Assembly: GCF_000173655.1 (NCBI RefSeq)
Contig: NZ_ABZU01000007.1
Span: 62,001 to 126,000 of the forward strand
Source of the DNA: Corynebacterium amycolatum SK46
Lineage (GTDB): Bacteria > Actinomycetota > Actinomycetes > Mycobacteriales > Mycobacteriaceae
Length of the DNA: 64,000 nt
Direction of reading: 5' to 3'
Shown: in pieces, positions 38,846 through 47,536 of the stretch
How positions within the stretch are numbered: position 1 is the first letter of the stretch
Layout: each line of letters begins with the position of its first letter
Position numbers and translations under genes: made by a program
Notes under the pieces: generated by a model
Databases searched by the model: none
What the model saw: only the letters and a program-made list of their open reading frames with translations
Told to the model about the DNA's origin: nothing

Positions 38846-40423
38846 ATGACAACGCCGTCTGACAAAATCCGTGATCTTGAGCAGAAGAACTACAACCTCG
38901 GCATTCGAAATAATCGCCTGGTTGAGCTGTTGCGGGACTCCCGTAACAAGCTAGAGCTACTGCGCCAGGACATGGAGGACATGCTGGAGCCGCCTAGCAC
39001 GTACGGTATTTTCCTCAAGCCGGGGCCGGAGAAGGGCACCGCAGAGGTGTTTACCGGAAATCGACGGATGCGCCTGCGGGTGCAGCCGGAGATTAACGAG
39101 CGGGCACTTCAGCCGGGCGCGCAGGTGCGTCTGAATGAGGGCTCGATAATCGTGGAGGACTGCGGTTATCCGGAAAGCGGCGATATCGCCAACGTTCGTG
39201 AGGTGCTGCCGGATCGGGAACGCATTTTGGCCTCGGATACTCACGGCGAGGAATTCGTGGTGTCGCTGGCGGGGGATTTGTCGCCGAAGCCGGGGGACTC
39301 GGTGATGATTGACCGCAAGTCGGGCTATGCGTTTGAGGTCATTCCGAAGTCCGAGGTGGAAAACCTGGTGCTTGAAGAGGTACCGGATGTCACCTACACG
39401 GATATCGGTGGTTTGGACAGTCAGATTGAGCAGATTCACGACGCCGTGGAGATGCCTTTCCTGCAGCCAGAACTGTTTGAGCAATACAACCTGCGTCCGC
39501 CGAAGGGTGTGCTGCTCTACGGCCCTCCCGGCAATGGTAAGACGCTGATCGCCAAGGCTGTGGCTAATTCGTTGGCACGCAAGATTGCGCTATCCCGAGG
39601 TAAAACCGAGGCGGAGGCTCAGCGGGCGCAATCGTACTTCTTGAATGTCAAGGGCCCGGAGCTGCTGAACAAGTTCGTGGGTGAAACCGAGCGTCAGATT
39701 CGCCTGATTTTCGACCGCGCTCGAGACATTGCCGAGGATGGCAAGCCGGTTATCGTCTTCTTTGATGAGATGGACTCGATTTTTCGCACTCGTGGTTCGG
39801 GTATCTCCTCGGATATGGAAAACACCGTGGTCCCGCAGCTGCTCAGTGAACTTGACGGTGTGGAAGGGCTGGAAAACGTCATCGTGATTGGTGCCACCAA
39901 CCGCGAGGAGATGATTGACCCGGCAATTCTGCGCCCAGGACGCCTGGATGTGAAAATCCGCATTGAGCGCCCGAATGAGGCTGCGGCGAAGGATATCTTC
40001 CGCAAGTATTTGACTCCAGAGCTGCCGTATAACGCAGCCGAGGTGGAAGCGCACGGTGGGGTGGAGCAGAATGTCTCACACCTCATTGACCAGGTTGTTG
40101 AGCGGATGTACGCCAAGACGGAAGAAAACGAATACGTGCGGATTCGCTATGCAGATGGCACCAGCGAGGTTATGTACTACCGCGATTTCAACTCCGGCGC
40201 GATGATTTCCAACATCGTCGACCGTGCGAAGAAGTCCGCCATCAAGTCGGTTATCGCTGGCGGCGAGGCTGGTATTAGCTTGGATCACCTGCTGTCCGCA
40301 GTGGCGGAGGAGTTCGCACAGAACGAGGACCTGCCGAACACCTCGAACCCGGATGAGTGGGCTCGAATCTCCGGCCGTCCGGCGGCGCGCGTTGCCTCGG
40401 TTGAGGTGATTCGCCATGGCTAA
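38846..40423 (+). CDS. arc: ARC/Mpa AAA+ ATPase of the Pup pathway
   Basis: A hexameric ATPase that recognises pupylated proteins and unfolds them. It is 525 residues from the leaderless ATG: an N-terminal coiled coil that binds Pup (about 5-45), two OB folds (about 50-190) and one AAA domain. Walker A is GPPGNGKT (226-233) and Walker B ends in Asp307-Glu308. The C-terminus is ASVEVIRHG and lacks the GQYL tail with which mycobacterial Mpa docks on the 20S proteasome. This fits the absence of proteasome genes. The stop overlaps dop by 8 bases. Confidence 0.93.
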   Translation: MTTPSDKIRDLEQKNYNLGIRNNRLVELLRDSRNKLELLRQDMEDMLEPPSTYGIFLKPGPEKGTAEVFTGNRRMRLRVQPEINERALQPGAQVRLNEGSIIVEDCGYPESGDIANVREVLPDRERILASDTHGEEFVVSLAGDLSPKPGDSVMIDRKSGYAFEVIPKSEVENLVLEEVPDVTYTDIGGLDSQIEQIHDAVEMPFLQPELFEQYNLRPPKGVLLYGPPGNGKTLIAKAVANSLARKIALSRGKTEAEAQRAQSYFLNVKGPELLNKFVGETERQIRLIFDRARDIAEDGKPVIVFFDEMDSIFRTRGSGISSDMENTVVPQLLSELDGVEGLENVIVIGATNREEMIDPAILRPGRLDVKIRIERPNEAAAKDIFRKYLTPELPYNAAEVEAHGGVEQNVSHLIDQVVERMYAKTEENEYVRIRYADGTSEVMYYRDFNSGAMISNIVDRAKKSAIKSVIAGGEAGISLDHLLSAVAEEFAQNEDLPNTSNPDEWARISGRPAARVASVEVIRHG

Positions 40424-42017
40424 TTCCGCACAGACGATGCCTTCCGCACAGCCGAAACGTCCCGCACAGCCGAAGCGCTTCTTCGGCACGGAGATTGAGT
40501 ACGGGATTTCCAGCCCGGACAACCCGGATGTCAGCCCAATTCTCACCTCCACGCAGGCCGTGCTGGCTTTCGCGCACGAGCAGGAGGAGGGCCTGTCGGG
40601 ACGCATCCGCTGGGACTACGCGCCAGAGTCGCCACTGCGTGACAGCCGCGGCTTTGACCTGCGCCGCTACCACCAGCCGCCGATTGTTGACCCCAACGCC
40701 GTCGGCGCTGCAAACCTGCTGGTGCAAAATGGTGCTCGCTTCTACGTCGATCACGCGCACCCGGAATACTCCTCACCGGAAACGGCAACTGCTCGCGAGG
40801 CAGTTATCGCAGACCGTGCAGGGGACAGGATTATGCTGCGCGCAGCTCAGCTTGCCGCAGAAGCCACCGACGCCGAGGGCAATCCAGGTCCGACGCTGAA
40901 GCTCTACCGCAACAACGTCGATGGCAAAGGCGCTTCCTATGGCGCCCACGAGAACTACCTCTTCTCCCGAGAAACCGAGTTCGATGACATCGTCGCCGGT
41001 CTGACACCGTTTTTCGTCACCCGCCAGGTGTTCACGGGCGCTGGTCGCGTAGGTCTGGGGCAGATAGGGCAGGAGTCGGGTTTCCAGATTTCGCAGCGCG
41101 CGGACTACATCGAGACTGAGGTCTCGCTGGAGACCACTTTGAACCGCGGCATCATCAACACCCGCGATGAACCACACGCCGACTCCGATCGCTTCCGCCG
41201 CCTGCACGTCATCATCGGGGATGCCAACATGAGTGAGGTCGCCACCTTCCTCAAGCTGGGCACCACAGGTTTGGTCATTGACGCCATCGAGGACGGCGTG
41301 CGTTTCGACGACCTGCAGCTCCGCAACCCCGTCGAGGCCGTCCATAAGGTCTCCCGAGACCTGACTTGCACCGAGAAGCTGCAGCTGGCAGACCATGTCA
41401 CGTGGATGTCCGCGGTGGAAATGCAGTACGAGTACCTGCGTCGCGTGGAGAGCTACGACCAGCAGGGTGACGTCGTCAAGCTCTGGCGTGAAGTGCTCGA
41501 CGTGCTTTCCGACGACCCCCGCAAGGCAGCCCACCTGCTGGATTGGGTGGCGAAATACAACCTCATGGAGGGCCTGCGTACCCGCCTGGGCGCGGGCTGG
41601 GACCACCCGAAGTTGGCGTTGATAGATATTCAGTACTCGGATATCGATCCGGCTCGTGGACTGTACCATGCGCTGGTGCGCCGCGGTTCGATGCGCACGC
41701 TCGTGACAGAGGAAGAAGTCGACCACGCGGTTGAATACGCGCCGGAATCCACGCGTGCGTATGTGCGCGGTGGCATTCTGCGCCGCTTTGGCAAGGACGT
41801 CGTCGCGGGCAGTTGGACCAGCTTGGTGGTGGACACCGCGGGGGTGTATCGGCGCACTCGTGACGTGGAGTCGCCAGGAATTACGCTGGCCTACATTACG
41901 CTGGATGAAGTTGACCGTTTCACTGCCGCAGAATGCGGTGACGTGTTGGAGGCTGCGGAGACAGTGGCCGAGGTGGTCGAGCATCTGCGTACGCTCGGGG
42001 CTATCCGCGAACAATAG
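40416..42017 (+). CDS. dop: Dop, deamidase/depupylase of Pup
   Basis: Converts the C-terminal Gln of Pup to Glu and removes Pup from tagged proteins. It is 533 residues of the glutamine-synthetase-like fold. The ATP/Mg site begins with GTEIEYGI (Glu26, Glu28). The catalytic Asp112 lies in FYVDHAHPEYSSPE. An insert of about 40 residues after the first strand (EEGLSGRIRWDYAPESPLRD) is the Dop loop that separates Dop from PafA. Start codon ATG inside the arc end, hence coupled. A near copy of the recurring word encodes DVVKL at 41471. Confidence 0.93.
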   Translation: MANSAQTMPSAQPKRPAQPKRFFGTEIEYGISSPDNPDVSPILTSTQAVLAFAHEQEEGLSGRIRWDYAPESPLRDSRGFDLRRYHQPPIVDPNAVGAANLLVQNGARFYVDHAHPEYSSPETATAREAVIADRAGDRIMLRAAQLAAEATDAEGNPGPTLKLYRNNVDGKGASYGAHENYLFSRETEFDDIVAGLTPFFVTRQVFTGAGRVGLGQIGQESGFQISQRADYIETEVSLETTLNRGIINTRDEPHADSDRFRRLHVIIGDANMSEVATFLKLGTTGLVIDAIEDGVRFDDLQLRNPVEAVHKVSRDLTCTEKLQLADHVTWMSAVEMQYEYLRRVESYDQQGDVVKLWREVLDVLSDDPRKAAHLLDWVAKYNLMEGLRTRLGAGWDHPKLALIDIQYSDIDPARGLYHALVRRGSMRTLVTEEEVDHAVEYAPESTRAYVRGGILRRFGKDVVAGSWTSLVVDTAGVYRRTRDVESPGITLAYITLDEVDRFTAAECGDVLEAAETVAEVVEHLRTLGAIREQ

Positions 42018-42077
42018 GCACACATAGTGCAGTAATAGGCAGTAATACTCAAAAGTTCAATTTTAAGGAGCAATATC

Positions 42078-42272
42078 ATGGCTGGTAACACTCAGGTTTT
42101 CGGCGGCGGTTCCGGCGGAGGCGACGAGGAAGAGTTCGGCGAGGTCGCTGGCGGCGGTCAGGCTCAGGAGCACGTTGCAGCTGCTGACGACCTGCTGGAT
42201 GAAATTGACGGTCTGCTGGAGAACAACGCCGAGGAGTTCGTGCGCTCGTATGTCCAGAAGGGTGGCCAGTAA
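42078..42272 (+). CDS. pup: Pup, prokaryotic ubiquitin-like protein
   Basis: A 64-residue, acidic, mostly disordered protein that is ligated to lysines of target proteins. It shows the Pup pattern: Gly/Glu-rich N-terminal half, a helical ARC-binding stretch (DDLLDEIDGLLENNAEEFVRSY), and the C-terminal QKGGQ. The last residue is Gln, so Dop must deamidate it before PafA can use it. A strong ribosome site (AAGGAG) lies 8 bases before the ATG. Only 3 bases separate its stop from pafA. Confidence 0.97.
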   Translation: MAGNTQVFGGGSGGGDEEEFGEVAGGGQAQEHVAAADDLLDEIDGLLENNAEEFVRSYVQKGGQ

Positions 42273-42275
42273 AAA

Positions 42276-43766
42276 GTGACTGACCAGCAGGAGCCGGCAC
42301 AGGCGTTGACCCGGCGCATCACCGGCATTGAGACCGAGTTCGGCATCACTCTGACTCTGGATGGCTCGCGCCGTCTGGGGCCGGATGAAATTGCCCGTTA
42401 CATGTTCCGCCCGGTGATTGCCAAGTACGGGGCGACCAACATTTTCACCCCCAATGCTGGTCGTATGTACCTCGATGTCGGAAGCCACCCGGAGTACGCC
42501 ACTGCTGAGTGCGATTCGGTCTCGCAGCTGGTCGCGTACGACCGCTCGGGCGAGGTCATCTTGAACGAGCTCGCCGAGAAAGCCGAGGCAGAGCTTGCCG
42601 ACGAGGGCATCGGTGGCAAGGTCTACCTGCTGAAGAACAACGTTGATACCGTCGGTAACTCCTACGGTTGTCACGAAAACTACCTGGTTGGACGTGAACT
42701 GGGACTGAAGTCCCTGTCCAAGCTGCTGTTACCTTTCTTGGTTACGCGTCAGCTCATTTGTGGTGCGGGGAAGATTTTCCTGCCGTACCCAACCTCGCCG
42801 TATCACAACGATCCGATTCAGTACTGCTTCTCGCAGCGCGCGGATCACGTGTGGGAGGGTGTCTCCAGTGCAACGACACGCTCCCGGCCGATTATTAACA
42901 CTCGCGATGAGCCACACGCGGACTCCAACCGATTCCGCCGCCTGCACGTCATCGTGGGCGACTCCAACATGAGTGAGACGACGACTGCACTCAAAATTGG
43001 CTCCACTCAGCTGGTCCTGGAAATGATTGAAGCCGGCGTGAAGTTGCCGGACTTCGAGGTCGCCAACGAGATCAAGTCCATCCGTGCGGTGAGCCGCGAT
43101 ATGACGGGCAAGGCCGAGATTCCACTGCGCAGTGGCGAAACTGCCACCGCGCTGCAGATTCAGCGTGAGTTCTTGGACGCTGCGACGGAGTGGCTGAAGG
43201 TCCGCGAAGAAAACATGGTCAACGAGGACAAGGGCATTGCCGGTGCCGGCACGTCCAACGAAGAAATGAGCCGCATTGTCGAGCTGTGGGGTCGCGCGCT
43301 CGATGCCGTGGAAACCGGTGACTGGTCTCTCATTGAGCACGACATTGACTGGGCCATTAAGTACTCGCTCATGAAGCGCTACCTGGACCGCGGTCTAACG
43401 CTGGAGGACCCCAAGCTTCATCAGATCGACTTGGCCTACCACGACATCCGTCCCGGCCGAGGCATCTTCCGCGCGCTGGAAGCCCGTGGTATTGCCTCGC
43501 GGTGGATTACCGATGAGCAGGTCGCTGAGGCGGTCCGCATCGCACCGCCAACTACTCGTGCGAAGCTGCGCGGTGATTTCCTCGTTGCAGCCGAAGACTC
43601 CAGTTTGAAGACCGTAGTGGACTGGACACACCTGAAAATCTCCGGCGACGATCCCATCTCCACTATGCTCGGCGACCCCTTTGCCACGGAAAACGATGAG
43701 GTCAATGAGATGATCGAGATTCTGACGGCCGCGAAGAAGACCTCGGATACGGATTCGAATAACTAG
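42276..43766 (+). CDS. pafA: PafA, Pup ligase
   Basis: Joins the C-terminal Glu of Pup to lysine side chains, using ATP. It is 496 residues, a paralogue of Dop without the Dop loop. GIETEFGI carries Glu19 and Glu21, and MYLDVGSHPEYATAE carries the catalytic Asp67; these equal Glu9 and Asp57 of the M. tuberculosis enzyme, offset by a 10-residue N-terminal extension. GTG start, 3 bases after pup. In mycobacteria prcB and prcA lie near this gene; here they do not. Confidence 0.95.
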   Translation: MTDQQEPAQALTRRITGIETEFGITLTLDGSRRLGPDEIARYMFRPVIAKYGATNIFTPNAGRMYLDVGSHPEYATAECDSVSQLVAYDRSGEVILNELAEKAEAELADEGIGGKVYLLKNNVDTVGNSYGCHENYLVGRELGLKSLSKLLLPFLVTRQLICGAGKIFLPYPTSPYHNDPIQYCFSQRADHVWEGVSSATTRSRPIINTRDEPHADSNRFRRLHVIVGDSNMSETTTALKIGSTQLVLEMIEAGVKLPDFEVANEIKSIRAVSRDMTGKAEIPLRSGETATALQIQREFLDAATEWLKVREENMVNEDKGIAGAGTSNEEMSRIVELWGRALDAVETGDWSLIEHDIDWAIKYSLMKRYLDRGLTLEDPKLHQIDLAYHDIRPGRGIFRALEARGIASRWITDEQVAEAVRIAPPTTRAKLRGDFLVAAEDSSLKTVVDWTHLKISGDDPISTMLGDPFATENDEVNEMIEILTAAKKTSDTDSNN

Positions 43767-43809
43767 TTCCGTCCCCGGAAACTGCCCCAGGAAAAGGAGC
43801 CCCACAGTC

Positions 43810-44838
43810 GTGTCTGTCTCGCCGGTATCGGAAAACCCCGGATCCGCTGCGATCAGTGAGAACCAACGTCAGGTTCAGCTGCTGTTGGCGCTTGCCGACG
43901 ACACTGGGTGGGTCAGCGAGTCGTGGATCTCCAAACATGTCGAGGGTTACTCCCGTGTTTCCGAGGATTCCCGGGCTCGTTATTTACGTGCGGACACCGC
44001 GGCACTCCTGGCAGCCGGGGTCCCGGTGGAGGTTTCGTCGTCAAGCGCGGGCGATAAGGTCAAACGTCTGCGCCTGAACAGACTACGGTGGCCCCAGCAC
44101 GACCCCGAGTTCACTGAAACCGAGGCTTCAGTGGTTTTCCAGGCGGCGAATGCGGCGTTTGGTTCGGAGGAGCTGAGCTCGACGGCTGTGGCGGCGTGGC
44201 GGAAGCTCGCGTCCTTTACGCAGCGTAGTGCTATCGCAAAGCCGGAGGAGTCGGTAGTGGTGGCCGATGCGGTGGATATGAGTCGAGTGGATTTCAGCAC
44301 GCTGCTGACCGCGATGACTTCGCCACGGCGAACAGTGGAGATGTGGTACTCCCGCCAGTACGGCGTGGATGATGAACTGCGCATTCTGGAGCCGTGGGGT
44401 CTGATTAATCTGCGCGGGCGCTTTTATTTGTTGGGCTTTGATCCGCAGCGTGAGGCGGCGCGTATGTTCCGGCTCAGCCGTATCCGCGATGTGTCGGATA
44501 CGGGGACGTCGGCGACCCAGCCAATGCCCGATGGCGACTTGCAACAGATTGCGGAAGACATGTTGCACCGCGGTGGGAAGACCTATCAGGCGGTTGTTCG
44601 TATTGCGCCGAATACCTGCGCCGATGTGGTGATGAAAGCGACGGCCCTGGGGGAGGGGCGCTACGAGTTGCCGGCGGCACCTGTGAGCGAGATTGTGTCC
44701 ACAGGATTGAGTTACGCACCGGATTTGATTGTTGAATCACCGGCGAAGGCGCGGTCGGAAATTATTGCTCGGTTGGAGCAGGTACTCGCTCGCCATGGCG
44801 GATCGAATGGTACGAAGAACACTCTGGAGGGCAACTAA
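43810..44838 (+). CDS. pafB: PafB, WYL-domain transcription regulator
   Basis: One half of the PafBC activator that turns on the LexA-independent DNA-damage response in Actinobacteria. It is 342 residues: an N-terminal winged helix (about 15-95), then a WYL domain with FYLLGFDPQREAARMFRLSRI, and a C-terminal WCX-like extension. A four-serine run in the HTH-domain loop (about 76-79) is encoded by an exact copy of the recurring word (44036-44047). GTG start after AGGAG. Its TAA overlaps the pafC ATG (TAATG), so the two halves are made in step. Confidence 0.92.
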   Translation: MSVSPVSENPGSAAISENQRQVQLLLALADDTGWVSESWISKHVEGYSRVSEDSRARYLRADTAALLAAGVPVEVSSSSAGDKVKRLRLNRLRWPQHDPEFTETEASVVFQAANAAFGSEELSSTAVAAWRKLASFTQRSAIAKPEESVVVADAVDMSRVDFSTLLTAMTSPRRTVEMWYSRQYGVDDELRILEPWGLINLRGRFYLLGFDPQREAARMFRLSRIRDVSDTGTSATQPMPDGDLQQIAEDMLHRGGKTYQAVVRIAPNTCADVVMKATALGEGRYELPAAPVSEIVSTGLSYAPDLIVESPAKARSEIIARLEQVLARHGGSNGTKNTLEGN

Positions 44839-45869
44839 TGACAGTGCATGCAGCCCGGGAGCTTGACGCGAATGTCAGCGTCGACGAGTTGTTGGCAGTC
44901 GTACCGTATTTTTCGCAGCACCGTTCAATGACAGAGGCCGCTACCGAGCTAGCCATCCCTTTCGCCCGAATTCGGGCAATCGTGGAGCAGATTGCCGATA
45001 TTGACCAGCCGGGACTCCTCGGAGTGCGGGCTTTTGAAGTTGATTACCGCAACAGCTTTGACGTCCGCATTCGCCCTCAGGCAACGGTGCTCAGCCAGCC
45101 GCGTGCGCTCACAGCCGAAGAGACCGCGACCTTGCTGCTCGTCCTGGAAACCATCGAGGACTCCGCAGCCACCACTTCCTCCGAGGCCGCGCAGACGGCC
45201 GCGACAAAGCTCCGCAGTGCGCTGGGAACAAACGTCCCCATCATTGACTCGACCGCCGCGGAGGATGGCAAATCCTTTTCCTTTTCTGAGCAGATTTACT
45301 CCGCGCTGCATCAGCGCAAGGTGTTGAAGGTGCGCTACCGGAATGCCTCGGGGCAGGTTACAGTCCGTGAGCTTGACTGTGTCAACGTTTATACAGTTGA
45401 ATCCACGACGTATCTCCGCGCTGTCGACCGTGCCCAGGAAGACAGCCGTCAGAAGAGCTTCCGCGTCGACCGCCTGGAGGCCGCCGAGGCCCTCGACACT
45501 CCAGCCGGTTTCCACCGCGCCGAGCCGGTCGACATCCGTGATCCCCACGCCTTTGGTGCGGAAACGGGAACGTCCGAATGGGCGAGTGTGCTTATCGACG
45601 CCGACGCCACCTGGATCGCAGACTATGAACCGGTCTTTTTTACCGAGAATGAAGAAGGCCAAGAAGATGCCGAAGATGTCTTTGACCAGGGCTTAGGGCC
45701 GTCGGAATTTTCCGCTGACGTGCCCATGTCAGACTTGGCCGCAACTGTCTCCTTTGTTCTCCGCCGTTCACCGAGCGTAACGGTCACTGAGCCCCTAAAA
45801 TTGAAAAACGCCGTTGTTGCGCAAGCCCGCGAAGCTTTGGCAGAGTATGGTCGAAACGACAAGGCTTAA
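44838..45869 (+). CDS. pafC: PafC, WYL-domain transcription regulator
   Basis: Second half of the PafBC heterodimer, 343 residues, same layout as PafB. An N-terminal HTH region ([20 protein letters not shown]) is followed by the WYL core ([20 protein letters not shown], then [20 protein letters not shown]). An acidic insert ([15 protein letters not shown]) near residues 265-280 is not typical. It is translationally coupled to pafB by a one-base overlap. It is likely present at all times and activated by a signal of DNA damage, as in mycobacteria. Confidence 0.92.
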   Translation: MTVHAARELDANVSVDELLAVVPYFSQHRSMTEAATELAIPFARIRAIVEQIADIDQPGLLGVRAFEVDYRNSFDVRIRPQATVLSQPRALTAEETATLLLVLETIEDSAATTSSEAAQTAATKLRSALGTNVPIIDSTAAEDGKSFSFSEQIYSALHQRKVLKVRYRNASGQVTVRELDCVNVYTVESTTYLRAVDRAQEDSRQKSFRVDRLEAAEALDTPAGFHRAEPVDIRDPHAFGAETGTSEWASVLIDADATWIADYEPVFFTENEEGQEDAEDVFDQGLGPSEFSADVPMSDLAATVSFVLRRSPSVTVTEPLKLKNAVVAQAREALAEYGRNDKA

Positions 45870-45943
45870 ATCAAAGCTTCAATCGCGCACGATGTGGCAA
45901 TTTGCCACTTGTATTTAAATTCATTCGAAAGGTCTCTAAGCGG

Positions 45944-46267
45944 ATGCCGAACCTAGGTCCCTGGGAAATCATCATTATCCTGGTCGTTCTTGTCTTGCTC
46001 TTTGGTGCAAAGAAGTTGCCAGATGCCGCACGTTCGCTCGGCCGCTCCATGCGTATTTTTAAGTCCGAAGTCAAGGAAATGCGCAACGATGACGAGCAGC
46101 AGGAGCAGGCTGCAATCCAGCAGGCTCCACAGGCTCAGCCACAGCAGCCGTACCAGCCGCAGCAGCAGTACCAGCAGCCGGCACCTCAGGCCCAGCCGCA
46201 GCAGCAGTACCAGCAGCCGTACCAGCCACAGCCTGGCCAGAACAACCCTGGCCAGCCGCAGCAGTAG
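45944..46267 (+). CDS. tatA: TatA, twin-arginine translocase pore subunit
   Basis: Forms the membrane pore for folded proteins with twin-arginine signals. It is 107 residues from the ATG at 45944 ([10 protein letters not shown]); the frame open from 45902 is leader. A single N-terminal membrane helix (about 6-22) is followed by the hinge [14 protein letters not shown] and an amphipathic helix. The last 45 residues are Gln/Pro repeats ([11 protein letters not shown]) encoded by a 39-bp repeat, an unusual tail for TatA. It stands with tatC, 18 bases downstream. Confidence 0.94.
   Translation: MPNLGPWEIIIILVVLVLLFGAKKLPDAARSLGRSMRIFKSEVKEMRNDDEQQEQAAIQQAPQAQPQQPYQPQQQYQQPAPQAQPQQQYQQPYQPQPGQNNPGQPQQ
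46154..46219 (+). repeat. 39-bp-period repeat in the tatA tail
   Basis: Two identical 27-base copies (46154-46180 and 46193-46219) encode QPQQQYQQP. The 39-base period keeps the frame. Confidence 0.7.
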
Positions 46268-46285
46268 TAGAAGGCCGGTTGAAGC

Positions 46286-47512
46286 GTGACTTCAGCTACA
46301 TCCACATCACGTCCTCGGAAGCGCCAGCATAAGCGCAATCCCGAGGGCGTGATGACTATTGTCGAGCACATTCAAGAGCTCCGGCGTCGCCTCGTTCTCG
46401 CCCTCGCTGGTATTGCCGTCGGCACTGTTGTGGGCTTTATCTGGTATCAGACCGCCTTTACCATTGGCCAATTCCGCATACCGTTTACCTCAACAAATAT
46501 CGGTCCTCTGCACTTTAAGTCCTTGGGCGAGTTGCTCAAGGATCCGTACTGTCAGCTTCCACCCGAGATGCGTCTCGGCGGTGGTGAAGGCGCGGAGTGT
46601 CGTCTGCTGGCGACCAGTCCGTTTGAAATGTTCATGTTGCGCCTGAAGGTCGGTGCGCTGGCCGGTCTGGTGATGTCGTCGCCATGGTGGCTCTACCAGA
46701 TTTGGGCCTACATCACTCCCGGCTTGGTGCGCAGAGAACGCCGCACCACGCGCAGGGTTGTGACTGCCGCCGCGCTGCTGTTTGTCATGGGTTCCGTCCT
46801 GGCGTACTTCGTTGTCGCCATCGGTCTGGAGTTCTTGCTCCAGATTGGTGAAGAGACGCAAATTTCTGCACTCACCGGTTCGCAATACTTCGGTTTCCTC
46901 TTGGCGCTCATCGTCTGCTTTGGCGTGAGCTTTGAGGTTCCGCTTTTCCTGGTCATGTTGAACATGGCCGGTGTCGTTACCTACGAGAGTATCAAGGACA
47001 AGCGCAGCATCATCATTATGTCGCTGTTCATCTTTGCAGCCTTCATGACTCCGGGGCAGGAACCAATATCTATGGTCGCGATGGCGACTGCACTGACGTT
47101 GCTGGTGGAAATCGCAATTCAGATTTGTCGCATTCATGACCGTCGGAAAGCAGAAGAGCGACCGGAGTGGTTGGATGTGGATGACGAGCAAGGCTCCGGA
47201 CCGATTACGGCTTCCGGTCCGATTGGCTCCGCCGGCGGTATCGGTGACGTGGGCGGCATCGACGCCCCGACTTCAGTAAGTGCGCCGACGTCGATTCAGC
47301 CGGGCGGCATGCCGACGGCATCAGCGGCCCCGACGACCTCCCCGATTTCTGGCCCGACGCCTGTGCCCGCGCCGACGCCGACGCGGGCATCCCAGGTGCG
47401 CCCGACTCGCAATTCTCGTCCACCACGGCCACAGGGCATGATTCCGGAGACGCCGATGCCGACGCAGGACTTGCGAAATCGTCCGACGAGCGACTTTGAT
47501 GATGTTCTCTAG
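46286..47512 (+). CDS. tatC: TatC, twin-arginine translocase receptor
   Basis: Integral membrane receptor that binds twin-arginine signals. It is 408 residues with six membrane segments in the first 290; family landmarks are MTIVEHIQELRRRL at the N-terminus, FEVPLFLVMLNMAGVV and FIFAAFMTPGQEPISM. The last 100 residues are low-complexity (PTSVSAPTSIQPGG, PTPVPAPTPT) and probably disordered in the cytoplasm. This makes it longer than the usual 250-310 residues. GTG start. Confidence 0.93.
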   Translation: MTSATSTSRPRKRQHKRNPEGVMTIVEHIQELRRRLVLALAGIAVGTVVGFIWYQTAFTIGQFRIPFTSTNIGPLHFKSLGELLKDPYCQLPPEMRLGGGEGAECRLLATSPFEMFMLRLKVGALAGLVMSSPWWLYQIWAYITPGLVRRERRTTRRVVTAAALLFVMGSVLAYFVVAIGLEFLLQIGEETQISALTGSQYFGFLLALIVCFGVSFEVPLFLVMLNMAGVVTYESIKDKRSIIIMSLFIFAAFMTPGQEPISMVAMATALTLLVEIAIQICRIHDRRKAEERPEWLDVDDEQGSGPITASGPIGSAGGIGDVGGIDAPTSVSAPTSIQPGGMPTASAAPTTSPISGPTPVPAPTPTRASQVRPTRNSRPPRPQGMIPETPMPTQDLRNRPTSDFDDVL

Positions 47513-47536
47513 CGCGGTTTATGACACTCTAGAGGC

